The notes beneath the pieces are model-generated. The model saw nothing but the letters and a program-made list of their open reading frames with translations. It was not told the DNA's origin and searched no databases. The translations under genes were made by a program, and so were the position numbers. Below are positions 45,776 to 55,244 of a stretch of 61,509 bases of DNA, in pieces. Position 1 is the stretch's first letter. Each line of letters opens with the position of its first letter. This stretch comes from Flavobacteriales bacterium (GTDB taxonomy: Bacteria; Bacteroidota; Bacteroidia; Flavobacteriales_D; Sanyastnellaceae): NCBI GenBank assembly GCA_029245065.1, contig JAQWQB010000018.1, positions 1 to 61,509 on the forward strand, given 5' to 3'.

Positions 45776-46600
45776 TTACTTTGTTACAAGAACACGCTCC
45801 TGGAAACGCTCTGTACCGTTCTCAACAGAGATCGTGTAAAGACCAGCTTCCAATAAGTCAGTGTTCAATGTGTAAACAGCATTGGTGATGTCAGACATAC
45901 GCTCTTGCATTACCATCTGTCCTGCTAGGTTGAAAACAGAAACAAGTGCATCTCCTTGAACAGTAGCACCAAACTGAAGGTTGATTACTTCGTTCGCCGG
46001 GTTAGGGAAAACAAGTACTTCCTTTTCGTGGTTCATTAATTCTGTAATGTCAGTAGCAACATCTCCATCAACAGTTAAAGCGAAAGCATCCATCAAGAAG
46101 TTTACAGAAACCCCTGTTGTTTGGTATCCTTCAATAGAAAGAGTGTGAGATCCACCATCTGCCCATGCAGAAACATCAAGAGTAACCTGCGTGTAGGCTG
46201 CCCAGTCTGCGAAATCAGCAGCAGAAGCACCCCATACGATGTCACCATCCATACGAATGAAAACAACGTCATCAGCTAGCGCGTCACCCGCTGTTGGGAT
46301 GAAGAACCAGAATGAAAGTTCTGCGTTGCTACCAGAAGGAACGTCGAATGTTTGAGAAAGAACTCCTGTTTCAGCAGCTGTTGCACCACCGAACCAAGCA
46401 TACCAGCTTCCTTCGTATGCAGCACAAGGGCCACCGCAAGTTCCACATAGGTCAACAATGCAAAGTGGTGTACCAAAGTTTGTACTCGCTTCTTCCCAAG
46501 TACCTCCCAAGGCACCTTCTTCAAAACTAGGGTCAACTAACTGTGCTTGAGCAGCACCAACAAAAAATAGAGATAGAATAAGTAGTGTAAAATGTTTCAT
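45776..46600 (-). CDS. Secreted jelly-roll protein with T9SS type A domain
   Basis: A 274-residue protein: signal peptide (MKHFTLLILSLFFVGAAQA), a domain of about 170 residues that resembles MAM/carbohydrate-binding jelly rolls (DPSFEEGALGG, GVLSQTFDVPSGSNAELSFWFFIP, WAAYTQVTLDVSAWADGGSHTL, VNFLMDAFAL), and a type A sorting domain (VLVFPNPANEVINLQF...GLYTISVENG...FQERVLVTK). Expected at the cell surface or in the medium. It has both a textbook promoter and its own terminator, so it is a monocistronic and probably well-expressed gene. Confidence 0.85.
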   Translation of the reverse strand: MKHFTLLILSLFFVGAAQAQLVDPSFEEGALGGTWEEASTNFGTPLCIVDLCGTCGGPCAAYEGSWYAWFGGATAAETGVLSQTFDVPSGSNAELSFWFFIPTAGDALADDVVFIRMDGDIVWGASAADFADWAAYTQVTLDVSAWADGGSHTLSIEGYQTTGVSVNFLMDAFALTVDGDVATDITELMNHEKEVLVFPNPANEVINLQFGATVQGDALVSVFNLAGQMVMQERMSDITNAVYTLNTDLLEAGLYTISVENGTERFQERVLVTK

Positions 46601-46631
46601 AATGTGTTTTTTAAATTTTTCCTTGAAAAAC

Positions 46632-46660
46632 CAAAGGTAACATCATCATGCAACTACAAA
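46632..46660 (-). promoter_or_regulatory. Consensus Bacteroidota promoter
   Basis: On the minus strand TTTG (46660-46657), 17 nt, TACCTTTG (46639-46632), an exact fit to TTTG / TAnnTTTG, 31 nt before the ATG at 46600. Confidence 0.7.
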
Positions 46661-46726
46661 ACACGGATTTTCTGAAGTTGTTGTAGTCTTACCGGTGGAT
46701 AGAAATACAACGCCTTCACCAGTAGC

Positions 46727-47614
46727 TCACCACGCACGCAAGCAACTACCCGTTGCCAACACCTGATCTGACTCTGAATGCAAGGCCAAGTCGCCACAAG
46801 AAATGTGTGCCGGGTTGAAGTAGTGACGCGCCAGTGTTTCCAGTGTAGAATTGGCCAATCCGCTATAGGTATTCATCACTACAAACCCCTCTTTTGAAAG
46901 CACTTGCGAAGTTGATTTCAATAGGTCATTGAGCTGGTCTTCCAACTTCCATTTTCCCTTTCCTTTTCCTGGTGTATTCCCAAAAGAAGGCGGGTCCATG
47001 ATGATTCCATCGTAGAAATTTCCTCGCTTGGCTTCACGCTGAACAAAGGTTAACGCATCTTCAACCACCCAGCGAATGTTATTCAAATTGGAACTTTCCA
47101 TGTTTTCGCGCGTCCAATTGACCACCTGTTTGATGCTATCAACATGGGTCACATTAGCACCTGCGCTGTTGGCAGCAAGAGAAGCTCCACCCGTGTAGGC
47201 AAAGAGGTTCAACACTTTCTTCGCCCCACCTTCAGCTCCCGTTTTTCCCTTCACCTGATCGTAAATGAACTGCCAATTAGCAGCCTGCTCAGGGAAAATA
47301 CCGACATGCTTAAATGAAGTCAACTTCAAGTTGAACCGCAATGTGGACTTTCGCACGTCATAGGCAATGGACCAATTGTTCGGAATCTCTTTGAACTTCT
47401 TCCACTTTCCAGAACGGGAGTCGGTCTGTTCAAACCGTCCGTGCGCAAGGCTTTTCCATTCCTTTGCCGACAATGATTTTGGCCAGATGGCGGTGACTTC
47501 CGGACGAATTAAAATGACGTTTCCAAAACGCTCTAATTTCTCTCCGTTGCCACTGTCTATCAGTGAATAGCTCTTCCACCCCTGCGGTTGAAAACGGGTC
47601 ATGTTCGATTCCAT
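46727..47614 (-). CDS. Class I SAM-dependent rRNA methyltransferase (RlmI/RlmK-like)
   Basis: A 295-residue enzyme. VLNLFAYTGGASLAANSAGANVTHVDSIKQVVNWTRENMESSNL (SAM motif I and II region, quoted in part), WVVEDALTFVQRE and the catalytic-loop IIMDPPSFG place it in the RlmI/YccW group that methylates 23S rRNA cytidines, though it lacks an N-terminal PUA domain. Starts at 47614 or 47602 are both possible. Divergent from rnr by 46 bases. Confidence 0.85.
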   Translation of the reverse strand: MESNMTRFQPQGWKSYSLIDSGNGEKLERFGNVILIRPEVTAIWPKSLSAKEWKSLAHGRFEQTDSRSGKWKKFKEIPNNWSIAYDVRKSTLRFNLKLTSFKHVGIFPEQAANWQFIYDQVKGKTGAEGGAKKVLNLFAYTGGASLAANSAGANVTHVDSIKQVVNWTRENMESSNLNNIRWVVEDALTFVQREAKRGNFYDGIIMDPPSFGNTPGKGKGKWKLEDQLNDLLKSTSQVLSKEGFVVMNTYSGLANSTLETLARHYFNPAHISCGDLALHSESDQVLATGSCLRAW

Positions 47615-47660
47615 GGGGCGAAAGGTAGTATTCTCGAAAGGATTGCCCAACTTGCAGGCC

Positions 47661-49799
47661 ATGGGAAGTAAGAAAAAAGGCAAACCAAATCAGTCTCGTA
47701 ACCTCCGAAAAGAGGTGTTACAAGTTTTTAAGTCGCAGCCAAGAAAACCAATGAACTACAAGCAAGTGGCTAGCTCATTGGGCGTTCATGATGACGCGTT
47801 GCGCAACCTAATCAGGGCAATACTGGATGAAGAAGCTGAAAAGGACAACCTAGAAGACATCGGCCGTGGGAAATTCGTATTCGCGCAGAAAACAGCGAAA
47901 CTCATTGAAGGACGAATTGAAATCACACGCCACGGAAGAGGGTTCGTTATTGTAGACGGACAAGAAACAGACATTCCCATCTCGAAAGGAGACACGAAAG
48001 ACGCCTTGTACAACGACATTGTTGAAATTGCCTTCAGCAAGTTTACCCGTAAGCCTAGAGCAAAAGTGGTACGTGTTGTCAAACGTGCAAGAGAGCAATA
48101 CGTATGCGTGCTCCAGCGCCAGAAAAACTTCGCCTTCGGTCTACCAACAGACCCTAAAATTCATGTTGACTTCTTCTTACCTCCTCATGAATTAAAAGAT
48201 GCCAAAGAAGGCGACAAGGTTGTGGTTGAAATTGCTTCTTGGGACGAAGGAGATGATAGTCCGGTTGGGCGCATTGACCGCGTTCTTGGTGAACAAGGAG
48301 ACAATGATGTGGAAATGCACGCCATTATGATTGAATACGGCTTGCCATATCATTTCCCTGAAGAAGTGTTGCTGGATGCTGACCGCATTCCGAAAGACAT
48401 TACCAAAGCAGAAATTAAGAAACGAAGAGACATGCGTGAAGACTTGACCTTCACCATTGATCCGCACGATGCCAAGGATTTCGATGACGCGCTGTCCTTG
48501 AAGAAGTTGGAAAACGGGAACTGGGAAATAGGAGTACACATTGCTGATGTATCGCATTACCTCCGTCCAGGAACCATTCTAGAAGATGAAGCGTATGAAC
48601 GCGCAACTTCTGTTTACTTGGTAGATAGAACGGTTCCCATGTTGCCTGAAGTGTTGAGTAATGAACTCTGCTCACTTCGCCCGAACGAAGATAAACTCTG
48701 TTTTTCAGCGGTATTTGAAATGACCGACGAAGCTGAAATAGTCAACGAATGGTTCGGGAGAACGGCCATTCATTCTGACCGTAGATTTACCTACGAAGAA
48801 GCCCAAGAAGTCATTGAAACTGGAAAAGGCGATCACTCAGAAGCCATTTTGACCTTGGATAAGCTGGCCAAAATTATGCGAGGCCACCGATTCGAAAAAG
48901 GAGGAATTGACTTCAACACGGAAGAAGTAAAATTCAAACTGGATGACGCCGGAAAACCAATTGGGGTGTATGTGAAGGTGATGAAAGACGCCAACAAACT
49001 CATTGAAGACTTTATGCTTCTTGCCAATGTGAAAGTGGCTGAGTTCATTGGCAAAGAGAAGAAGAAAAAGCCACCTACCTTTGTTTACAGAATTCACGAC
49101 AAGCCAGACTTGGATCGATTGAGAGATTTACGTGAATTTGCTGCCCGTTTCGGCTATGAAATGCCGCGTGTACATAAAGACAATGCTGAATTTGCCATTC
49201 GTGAACTACTCAAGTTGGTGGAAGGACAAGCCGAAGAGGTAATCATCAAAACCATGGCCATTCGTACCATGGCGAAGGCGGTTTACAGCACGGAAAACAT
49301 TGGCCATTACGGACTGTCGTTTGATTTCTATTCACACTTTACTTCGCCCATTAGAAGGTATCCAGATGTTATGGTACATCGGTTACTTCAGCACTACTTG
49401 GACGGAGGAAACAGTGTGGAAGCAGAGCTGTACGAAAAGAAATGCAGGCATTCATCGGAGTTGGAAAAGAAAGCTTCAGAAGCGGAAAGAGCCAGTATTA
49501 AGTTCAAGCAAGTAGAGTTCATGCTTTCCCGTGTTGGAGAGAACTTCATGGGAATGATTTCTGGCGTGACGTCTTGGGGAATTTATGTGGAAATCAAAGA
49601 CACCAAAGTAGAAGGAATGGTGTCTCTTGACTCCATGAAAGATGACCACTACCATTACGATGATGAGTTGAAGTGCCTAATTGGGAAACGATCAGGACAA
49701 GAATATCATTTTGGAGATGAGGTGCAAGTGAAGGTGGTAGGTGCTAACCTCCTCAAGCGCCAATTGGATTTCGAATTGAACAACGAAGAAACTCATTAA
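47661..49799 (+). CDS. rnr: Ribonuclease R
   Basis: A 712-residue processive 3'-5' exoribonuclease. Order: N-terminal winged helix (MNYKQVASSLGVHDDALRNLI), cold-shock domains, RNB catalytic domain with the acidic cluster in FTIDPHDAKDFDDALSL and a HYGLSFDFYSHFTSPIRRYPDVMVHRLL segment (quoted in part), and a C-terminal S1 domain (NFMGMISGVTSWGIYVEI). It degrades structured RNA. The ATG at 47661 is chosen to match the family's short lead; the upstream frame overlaps the divergent methyltransferase gene. Confidence 0.95.
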   Translation: MGSKKKGKPNQSRNLRKEVLQVFKSQPRKPMNYKQVASSLGVHDDALRNLIRAILDEEAEKDNLEDIGRGKFVFAQKTAKLIEGRIEITRHGRGFVIVDGQETDIPISKGDTKDALYNDIVEIAFSKFTRKPRAKVVRVVKRAREQYVCVLQRQKNFAFGLPTDPKIHVDFFLPPHELKDAKEGDKVVVEIASWDEGDDSPVGRIDRVLGEQGDNDVEMHAIMIEYGLPYHFPEEVLLDADRIPKDITKAEIKKRRDMREDLTFTIDPHDAKDFDDALSLKKLENGNWEIGVHIADVSHYLRPGTILEDEAYERATSVYLVDRTVPMLPEVLSNELCSLRPNEDKLCFSAVFEMTDEAEIVNEWFGRTAIHSDRRFTYEEAQEVIETGKGDHSEAILTLDKLAKIMRGHRFEKGGIDFNTEEVKFKLDDAGKPIGVYVKVMKDANKLIEDFMLLANVKVAEFIGKEKKKKPPTFVYRIHDKPDLDRLRDLREFAARFGYEMPRVHKDNAEFAIRELLKLVEGQAEEVIIKTMAIRTMAKAVYSTENIGHYGLSFDFYSHFTSPIRRYPDVMVHRLLQHYLDGGNSVEAELYEKKCRHSSELEKKASEAERASIKFKQVEFMLSRVGENFMGMISGVTSWGIYVEIKDTKVEGMVSLDSMKDDHYHYDDELKCLIGKRSGQEYHFGDEVQVKVVGANLLKRQLDFELNNEETH

Positions 49800-49817
49800 A
49801 ACCCACACACCTTTTGC

Positions 49818-49863
49818 ACCCACGAGCCTAGCTCGTGGTCTAACGACCCACCATGCTCGTGGT
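49818..49863. repeat. REP-like palindromic repeats
   Basis: CCACGAGC (49820-49827), 3-nt spacer, GCTCGTGG (49831-49838), then a second GCTCGTGGT copy at 49855-49863. Two adjacent units in the short gap after rnr resemble repetitive extragenic palindromes; other copies were not seen in this window. Confidence 0.45.
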
Positions 49864-49864
49864 T

Positions 49865-50932
49865 TCAATGAACCACCACAAACGGCTCCGGAATTTCAGC
49901 CCCTTCTATTTCAATGATAGCCGTATAATGCCCTTCGGCCCAGTTGGAAACATCTAGTATGTAATCAGGAACGGGTGTTTCAAATTCTTTTTCGAAGACA
50001 ATCTTTCCCAAGCGGTCAAAGACTGAAAAACGCAAAATAGATTGATTGGCTGTTAGTTGAATGCGCTCATTCGCTGGATTCGGAAACAGCGCCAGGTCGT
50101 CATCCCTTGAAGCCAACCGCATGGAGTACATCTTAGACAACGCTCCTTCGCCCTCCACATCTTCTACAAAAGTAAATGCCCCATCTCCCAACTGATGCAC
50201 GCCTTCTACTTGAGTAGTGGGGAAGTCGTAAGTGGTAAAAGGTTGATTTAAATCGGCGTTAACGAAGGTCGTCATAGAGTTGTTGGAACATAGGTGCAGC
50301 AAATTAGCACCCCAATTCAAGTTAGCGCCAGTCACCCACGCGTCAAGCTGCATGCTGTCTTGGAGCATGGCTAGTTGCGCACCTGTTTCGTTGGGGAGCA
50401 CATAATGCTTGGCGAAATTCTGTCCGCTATGGTCTTTTGAATACAGGTGAATTTCGTCCTTCGCCACCACAAAAGCTTCGCAGTCAAAATTCCCTGTTTC
50501 GTTGAAGGGCATAGACGGTAGTTGATCGCTGTATGTGAACCGAATGGAGTCCATTTCAAGCGGAATGCCTTCCAAATAGTGAGGGAGAATGTTGTTGATC
50601 CTGTAAATAACCATGGTGTCACGGTCGCTGAAATTGTTCCCGATGTCACCGATATAAAGTCGCCCATCAACGTCTAGCTGCATCTCTTCCCAATCCCGAT
50701 TGACCAGCGTAGGGAGGGTGATACTTCCTTGCAAATATCCTTGATAGTCAACAACGTTGATTTGAGGTTCATTCCCGCTGTCCCCAATGACTAGAAATCC
50801 CATTGATTGGATGAAAACTACCCCAGATACCTCGCGAACATCTCCTTCGATTTCTCCGAAATAAGTGAAGACCGTTTCTTGCGCAAAGAGGTTCCAAGGA
50901 AAGCAAAGCACAAGAATCCACAAGGTTCTCAT
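49865..50932 (-). CDS. Secreted beta-propeller-like protein with T9SS type A domain
   Basis: A 355-residue protein with a signal peptide (about 1-17, ending PWNLFAQ), a domain with repeats of the SdiA-regulated/propeller type (EVSGVVFIQSMGFLVIGDSGNEPQINVVD; WEEMQLDVDGRLYIGDIGNN, in part; FDCEAFVVAKDEIHLYSKDHSGQNF), and a type A tail (LALFPNPANERIQLTA...). Function unknown. Its ATG overlaps the stop of the upstream CotH-like gene (ATGA), so the two surface proteins are made together. Confidence 0.8.
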   Translation of the reverse strand: MRTLWILVLCFPWNLFAQETVFTYFGEIEGDVREVSGVVFIQSMGFLVIGDSGNEPQINVVDYQGYLQGSITLPTLVNRDWEEMQLDVDGRLYIGDIGNNFSDRDTMVIYRINNILPHYLEGIPLEMDSIRFTYSDQLPSMPFNETGNFDCEAFVVAKDEIHLYSKDHSGQNFAKHYVLPNETGAQLAMLQDSMQLDAWVTGANLNWGANLLHLCSNNSMTTFVNADLNQPFTTYDFPTTQVEGVHQLGDGAFTFVEDVEGEGALSKMYSMRLASRDDDLALFPNPANERIQLTANQSILRFSVFDRLGKIVFEKEFETPVPDYILDVSNWAEGHYTAIIEIEGAEIPEPFVVVH

Positions 50933-53346
50933 AGCTTAACGAAGCGTTTGGTGCGCTTCCCAAGTTCAGAAACAACTTCAAAGAGGTATACCCCGGCAGG
51001 AATTGCTGTGAGGGCTAAGTTAATGAGGTGTTCCCCTTCGTTATGGAAGAGCTCCCGATCAAGTATCAGTTGCCCTTGCGGGGAATAAATCCGGACATGG
51101 GTTGTTCCGCTAGCTCGGTATGTTCCGTTCAAGTAAGACTCGGTCGGATTCGAGAAAAAGACAATGTCTTCCGCTGAGGCATCTTCAAAAACAGCCGTAA
51201 TGGTTCCCGAGGAAGGGAAGTTCTTGGTGATGCCTAAAAACTGGCCGTCTTCAACAGGACCCGCGCTGTAATGCCAATTCAAGAAACGTTTCCCAGGCGC
51301 GGGAGTAACCGATAAATCAATGGCGTTTCCATTGAAATAAATGCCACTAAAAGGAAGTTCAGGCGTGAGTGTATTGAGTTGAATTTCACCAGACCATTCA
51401 GGATAAACATCGAAAATGAGTTCCACCGGTCCTTCCAGTTCATAGAGGTCAGTAATTTGTGAACGCACGAAATCGTGACGAACAGGGTAAAAGCCAGGGA
51501 TAAGCTCTGTTGTATGCTCTTCGTACACTTCCAATGAGCCGTTCCACCGGTTGAAATGGGCTTCCATATCGTGTTCATACAAGTTGGCGATGGAGTCTTG
51601 AACAGCAGCAAGGTGTTCTCCATTCAGCCTCGTATTCATATAGTCTGCAAAGCGGTTGATGAACTGCCGTTTGAACTCCTCATTTTCCATGAGGTTGATG
51701 AACATTTGGGAATTGATGGCCCACGATTTTTCGCCATAGACCCAATCAAAAATATCGAAATCGTAAGTGAGGAAATAGTACAGCAACAAGGTAGTGTCCA
51801 AGTCATACAGCACATAGCGCCACTTGCCTTCCGTAATGGACGGCTTCCAATACTTGATGTTATTGGCTGGCCAATCAGGGTTTCCAGAGAAAATTTCCAA
51901 GATGAAATAATCCATGTAGCTATTCATGTCGATCTGACTAGCTACGTAATCAAAGTTCTCCTGAATGCTAAGATCTTCGTCGAAGATAAAGTTCTTGAGC
52001 GGGTCGAAAACGGTGGAATCACCAATGAACCCGTGGTTTTCCTTTTCCATCACAATCAGCGAATCGGGATCGGCCCCATTGCTTGCTGCGAAATAGGTTG
52101 GACTCACTTTTTCACGAATATTCATGATACCCCAGTATTCTCCGTTGATGTACACAATGGTTGGCTGGAAGCCGAAGCGATCAATATCAAAGTGTTCCAA
52201 GGCGGCCACTTCATGCCAATAGGCATCGCGGTAATTGGCCATCAGAAAGTCTGCTCCACTGTTACGCAGCACCCAATGATTGAAAAACGTCTCTTGCGGC
52301 TTGGTGGCAAAAACAGGATATTCTATGAACTCCTTACCATACTTTTCTTTTGCTGTAAGGCGAAGCGGTTTTTGGTCTTGCGTTCGCGAACTTTTCCCGC
52401 CATGTATCTCAACGCCAACGGTTTGATTGACCACGCGTTCGCCATCAACAAAATATTCCAAGGACGCTGGGATTTCGATTTCTTTCCAAAAGTTCGCCCC
52501 AAAAAAAGGATACTCAGGGTCGGCATCGGGCCCCATAGAATGAAGTCCAATTTCTTCGTCAAAAAACAAATACGGATCTACACCAAGGCAAAGTATCGGG
52601 AGCTCATGATCTGGCGCAATAATGTAGGATGCTCCTACCACTTCCGATGGAAGGTAATTGGGCTGTTGAGCTCTTGCGTGAATTGAAGTAGTGGTAGAAA
52701 CCAAGATTTCATCGGTTACCAACTGCATATCTTCGAAAAAGAAAGAGCCATCGGTAGCAACGTAAAGTGCATTCCCATTCGCATCAAAATCGACCTCAAT
52801 GGCATTGTCATAAATGCCAGGCTCAACAATAGCTACGGGAGGTTCTGAATAACCCAAATAGGGCGTTTGGTCATTTTCAGCTCCGGCTGTAAACAGGTCA
52901 AAATACCGATAGTCGTTGTCAATGCTTGAATAACCGTAACTGTCGTTTTGGCGAAGTGTAGGTACTTCCACATCCTGCGCCAAACCATTCTGTTCGTGCA
53001 TCAGGTACAAGGTTTCACCCTGACTGCTGACAGCAAAATTGAAGTGGAAATCGCTTTGTTCTTCATCCCCTTCTGCGAAGAAAACAATGTATTCATCTGG
53101 TCCGAGGTCAAGGTCTGGAAGTTGCCACTTGAAAAGGTCGGTCACCTGATCACTCAGATAATAGTCATCTAATTCTACCGCTTCGCTTCCCGTATTGTGG
53201 AGTTCTATCCAATCTGGCGTGCGTTCAAAAGCGTCTTCCAGCATGCTATTGGTGCTAGAAACCTCATTGATAACCAACTGTGCCGACAAATCAAGTGTCC
53301 AACAGCAGGAAAGCGCGAATAACAAAAGGATTGATGGCCTCAACAT
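50929..53346 (-). CDS. Secreted CotH-kinase-domain protein with lamin-tail domain and T9SS type A domain
   Basis: An 805-residue protein: signal peptide (ends TLDLSAQ near 23), a lamin-tail domain (LVINEVSSTNSMLEDAFERTPDWIELHNTG, residues ~24-115, in part), an Ig-like linker, a CotH kinase domain (about 260-560: VEIHGGKSSRTQDQKPLRL, LRNSGADFLMANYRDAYWHEVAA, YINGEYWGIMNIREKV, and the metal-binding WRYVLYDLDTT), and a type A tail (IVFFSNPTESYLNGTYRAS...GVYLFEV). CotH proteins phosphorylate other proteins outside the cell in spore-formers; this organism is not one, so the target is unknown. Overlaps the propeller-like gene downstream, a natural candidate partner. Confidence 0.88.
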   Translation of the reverse strand: MLRPSILLLFALSCCWTLDLSAQLVINEVSSTNSMLEDAFERTPDWIELHNTGSEAVELDDYYLSDQVTDLFKWQLPDLDLGPDEYIVFFAEGDEEQSDFHFNFAVSSQGETLYLMHEQNGLAQDVEVPTLRQNDSYGYSSIDNDYRYFDLFTAGAENDQTPYLGYSEPPVAIVEPGIYDNAIEVDFDANGNALYVATDGSFFFEDMQLVTDEILVSTTTSIHARAQQPNYLPSEVVGASYIIAPDHELPILCLGVDPYLFFDEEIGLHSMGPDADPEYPFFGANFWKEIEIPASLEYFVDGERVVNQTVGVEIHGGKSSRTQDQKPLRLTAKEKYGKEFIEYPVFATKPQETFFNHWVLRNSGADFLMANYRDAYWHEVAALEHFDIDRFGFQPTIVYINGEYWGIMNIREKVSPTYFAASNGADPDSLIVMEKENHGFIGDSTVFDPLKNFIFDEDLSIQENFDYVASQIDMNSYMDYFILEIFSGNPDWPANNIKYWKPSITEGKWRYVLYDLDTTLLLYYFLTYDFDIFDWVYGEKSWAINSQMFINLMENEEFKRQFINRFADYMNTRLNGEHLAAVQDSIANLYEHDMEAHFNRWNGSLEVYEEHTTELIPGFYPVRHDFVRSQITDLYELEGPVELIFDVYPEWSGEIQLNTLTPELPFSGIYFNGNAIDLSVTPAPGKRFLNWHYSAGPVEDGQFLGITKNFPSSGTITAVFEDASAEDIVFFSNPTESYLNGTYRASGTTHVRIYSPQGQLILDRELFHNEGEHLINLALTAIPAGVYLFEVVSELGKRTKRFVKL

Positions 53347-53487
53347 AATTCGTTTTAATCGGGTGTAAAAGGTACAGATAGATTCGTGTAAACCCTAACC
53401 AATCAACAGATGCTTGGGCTGTGAGTTCTGTCCTTTACAGACATTTTAACGGTAAAATCGGTATTTGAAGTAACAGAAGGATCACAA

Positions 53488-53515
53488 AAAGGGGAAAACA
53501 TCCGCCTTCCCCTTT
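53488..53515 (-). terminator. Intrinsic terminator of lysS
   Basis: 9-bp stem AAAGGGGAA / TTCCCCTTT with a 10-nt loop and a U5 run on the minus strand, 28 nt past the lysS stop. Confidence 0.75.
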
Positions 53516-53543
53516 CTACTCATACTTTTTCTAGAATGGCAGA

Positions 53544-55244
53544 TTAAACCACTTCAACACTTAGATTGTCATCCACCTTCGTCACTTTCGCAACGCCATG
53601 TTTCGTGAGCCCTTTGATTCCTTTGTCCCATTGCTTGTTGGACAATCCAGAAGCCTCTTTCAACGTGCCCAAGGCCATTTTCGTTTCCTTCGTAAGGATA
53701 TCGAAAATCAATTGCTCGTTCTCCGTTAATTCCGGTCCAGCCTCTTCGAATTTTTCTGGTCGCATTTGCGGGAAAAGCAATACTTCTTGAATAGACTCGT
53801 TTCCGGTCATCAACATCACCAAGCGGTCAATTCCAATTCCCATTCCAGATGTTGGAGGCATTCCGTACTCCAATGCACGAAGGAAATCTTGATCAATGAA
53901 CATGGCCTCATCATCACCTCTGTCCATCAGTGCTACTTGCTCTTCAAAACGTTCACGCTGATCAATTGGGTCATTGAGCTCGCTGTAAGCATTCGCAATC
54001 TCTGTCCCGTTAACCATTAACTCAAAGCGTTCAGTAAGGTCTGGGTTGTCGCGGTGTGTCTTACACAATGGAGACATTTCCTTCGGATAGTCAGTAATGA
54101 AGGTTGGTTGGATGTAGTTCTTCTCGCACTTTTCGCCAAAGATCTCATCTACCAACTTTCCTTTCCCCATGGAGTCGTCTACCTCAATATCCAACGACTT
54201 ACAAGCCTCCTTCAACTGCGCCTCGTCCATCCCGGTGATGTCAACACCTGTATGATCAAGAATTGCCTGTGTCATGGTCACGCGTTTGAACGGACGCTGG
54301 AAATTGATGGTTTTTCCACCAAACTCAAGGTCCGTCTTTCCGTGTAAGTCAACGCAGACTTTTTCAATCATCTCTTCCGTGAAATCCATCATCCAGTTGT
54401 AGTCTTTGTAGGCAACATAGATCTCCATCACGGTGAACTCAGGGTTGTGCGTTCGGTCCATTCCTTCATTTCTGAAGTTTCGAGAGAACTCATACACCCC
54501 TTCGAAACCACCTACGATGAGGCGCTTCAAGTACAACTCGTTAGCAATTCGCAAGTACAGCGGAATGTCCAACGCGTTGTGGTGCGTTATGAACGGACGT
54601 GCAGCAGCACCTCCTGGGATGGCCTGAAGAACAGGCGTGTCTACTTCAAGGTAGTTGTGCTTATTGAAGAAATCGCGCATGGTTTGAACCACGCGACTTC
54701 TAGCAATGAAGGTATCACGAACCTGGTCATTGACCACCAAATCCACATAACGCATACGGTAGCGCAACTCAGGGTCTGTAAACGCATCGTGTACTTGCCC
54801 GTCGTCATCTGTCTTCACAATTGGCAAAGGCTTCAACGACTTGCTGAGCACGGTCAATTGATTGATTTCAACCGATTTCTCACCTGTCTGTGTAATGAAG
54901 GTTTTGCCCTCAACACCAATGAAATCGCCATGGTCAAGCAGTTTTTTGAATACCGTATTGTAAAGCACTTTGTCTTCGCCTTCACAGAGAACATCACGAT
55001 TGATATAGATCTGAATACGACCTGAACTGTCTTTCAATTCTGCGAAAGACGCCTTACCCATAATCCGTTTACTCATGATTCTACCTGCAAGTTTGACCTG
55101 TTTCCCTTCCTCGAAAGAAGTGGTCAGATCGTTTGCTAAATGGGTGGCCTCGTAGGCCGCCGCCGGGTAGGGGTCAATGCCAAGGTCGCGCAGTGCTTGC
55201 AGCGAATCTCTTCGGCCTTGCTCTTGTTCAGAAAGATTTTGCAT
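53544..55244 (-). CDS. lysS: Lysine--tRNA ligase, class II
   Basis: A 566-residue synthetase: N-terminal OB anticodon-binding domain (VKLAGRIMSKRIMGKASFAELKD, in part), class II motif 2 FRNEGMDRTHNPEFT and motif 3 GMGIGIDRLVMLMT. A ~60-residue C-terminal extension follows motif 3 (ETKMALGTLKEASGLSNKQWDKGIKGL), longer than in E. coli LysS and seen in some Bacteroidota. The ATG at 55244 (MQNLSEQEQ) is preferred to a TTG four codons earlier. Confidence 0.95.
   Translation of the reverse strand: MQNLSEQEQGRRDSLQALRDLGIDPYPAAAYEATHLANDLTTSFEEGKQVKLAGRIMSKRIMGKASFAELKDSSGRIQIYINRDVLCEGEDKVLYNTVFKKLLDHGDFIGVEGKTFITQTGEKSVEINQLTVLSKSLKPLPIVKTDDDGQVHDAFTDPELRYRMRYVDLVVNDQVRDTFIARSRVVQTMRDFFNKHNYLEVDTPVLQAIPGGAAARPFITHHNALDIPLYLRIANELYLKRLIVGGFEGVYEFSRNFRNEGMDRTHNPEFTVMEIYVAYKDYNWMMDFTEEMIEKVCVDLHGKTDLEFGGKTINFQRPFKRVTMTQAILDHTGVDITGMDEAQLKEACKSLDIEVDDSMGKGKLVDEIFGEKCEKNYIQPTFITDYPKEMSPLCKTHRDNPDLTERFELMVNGTEIANAYSELNDPIDQRERFEEQVALMDRGDDEAMFIDQDFLRALEYGMPPTSGMGIGIDRLVMLMTGNESIQEVLLFPQMRPEKFEEAGPELTENEQLIFDILTKETKMALGTLKEASGLSNKQWDKGIKGLTKHGVAKVTKVDDNLSVEVV

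Noticed and set aside
49818-49863. Possible CRISPR remnant
   Set aside because: Only two short units without equal spacers and no cas genes.
51556-52686. 376-codon plus-strand open frame
   Set aside because: Lies fully antisense to the CotH-domain gene, shows no domain, signal or start context, and arises from the codon bias of the real gene.
54447-55025. 192-codon plus-strand frame
   Set aside because: Antisense to lysS, no recognisable motif.
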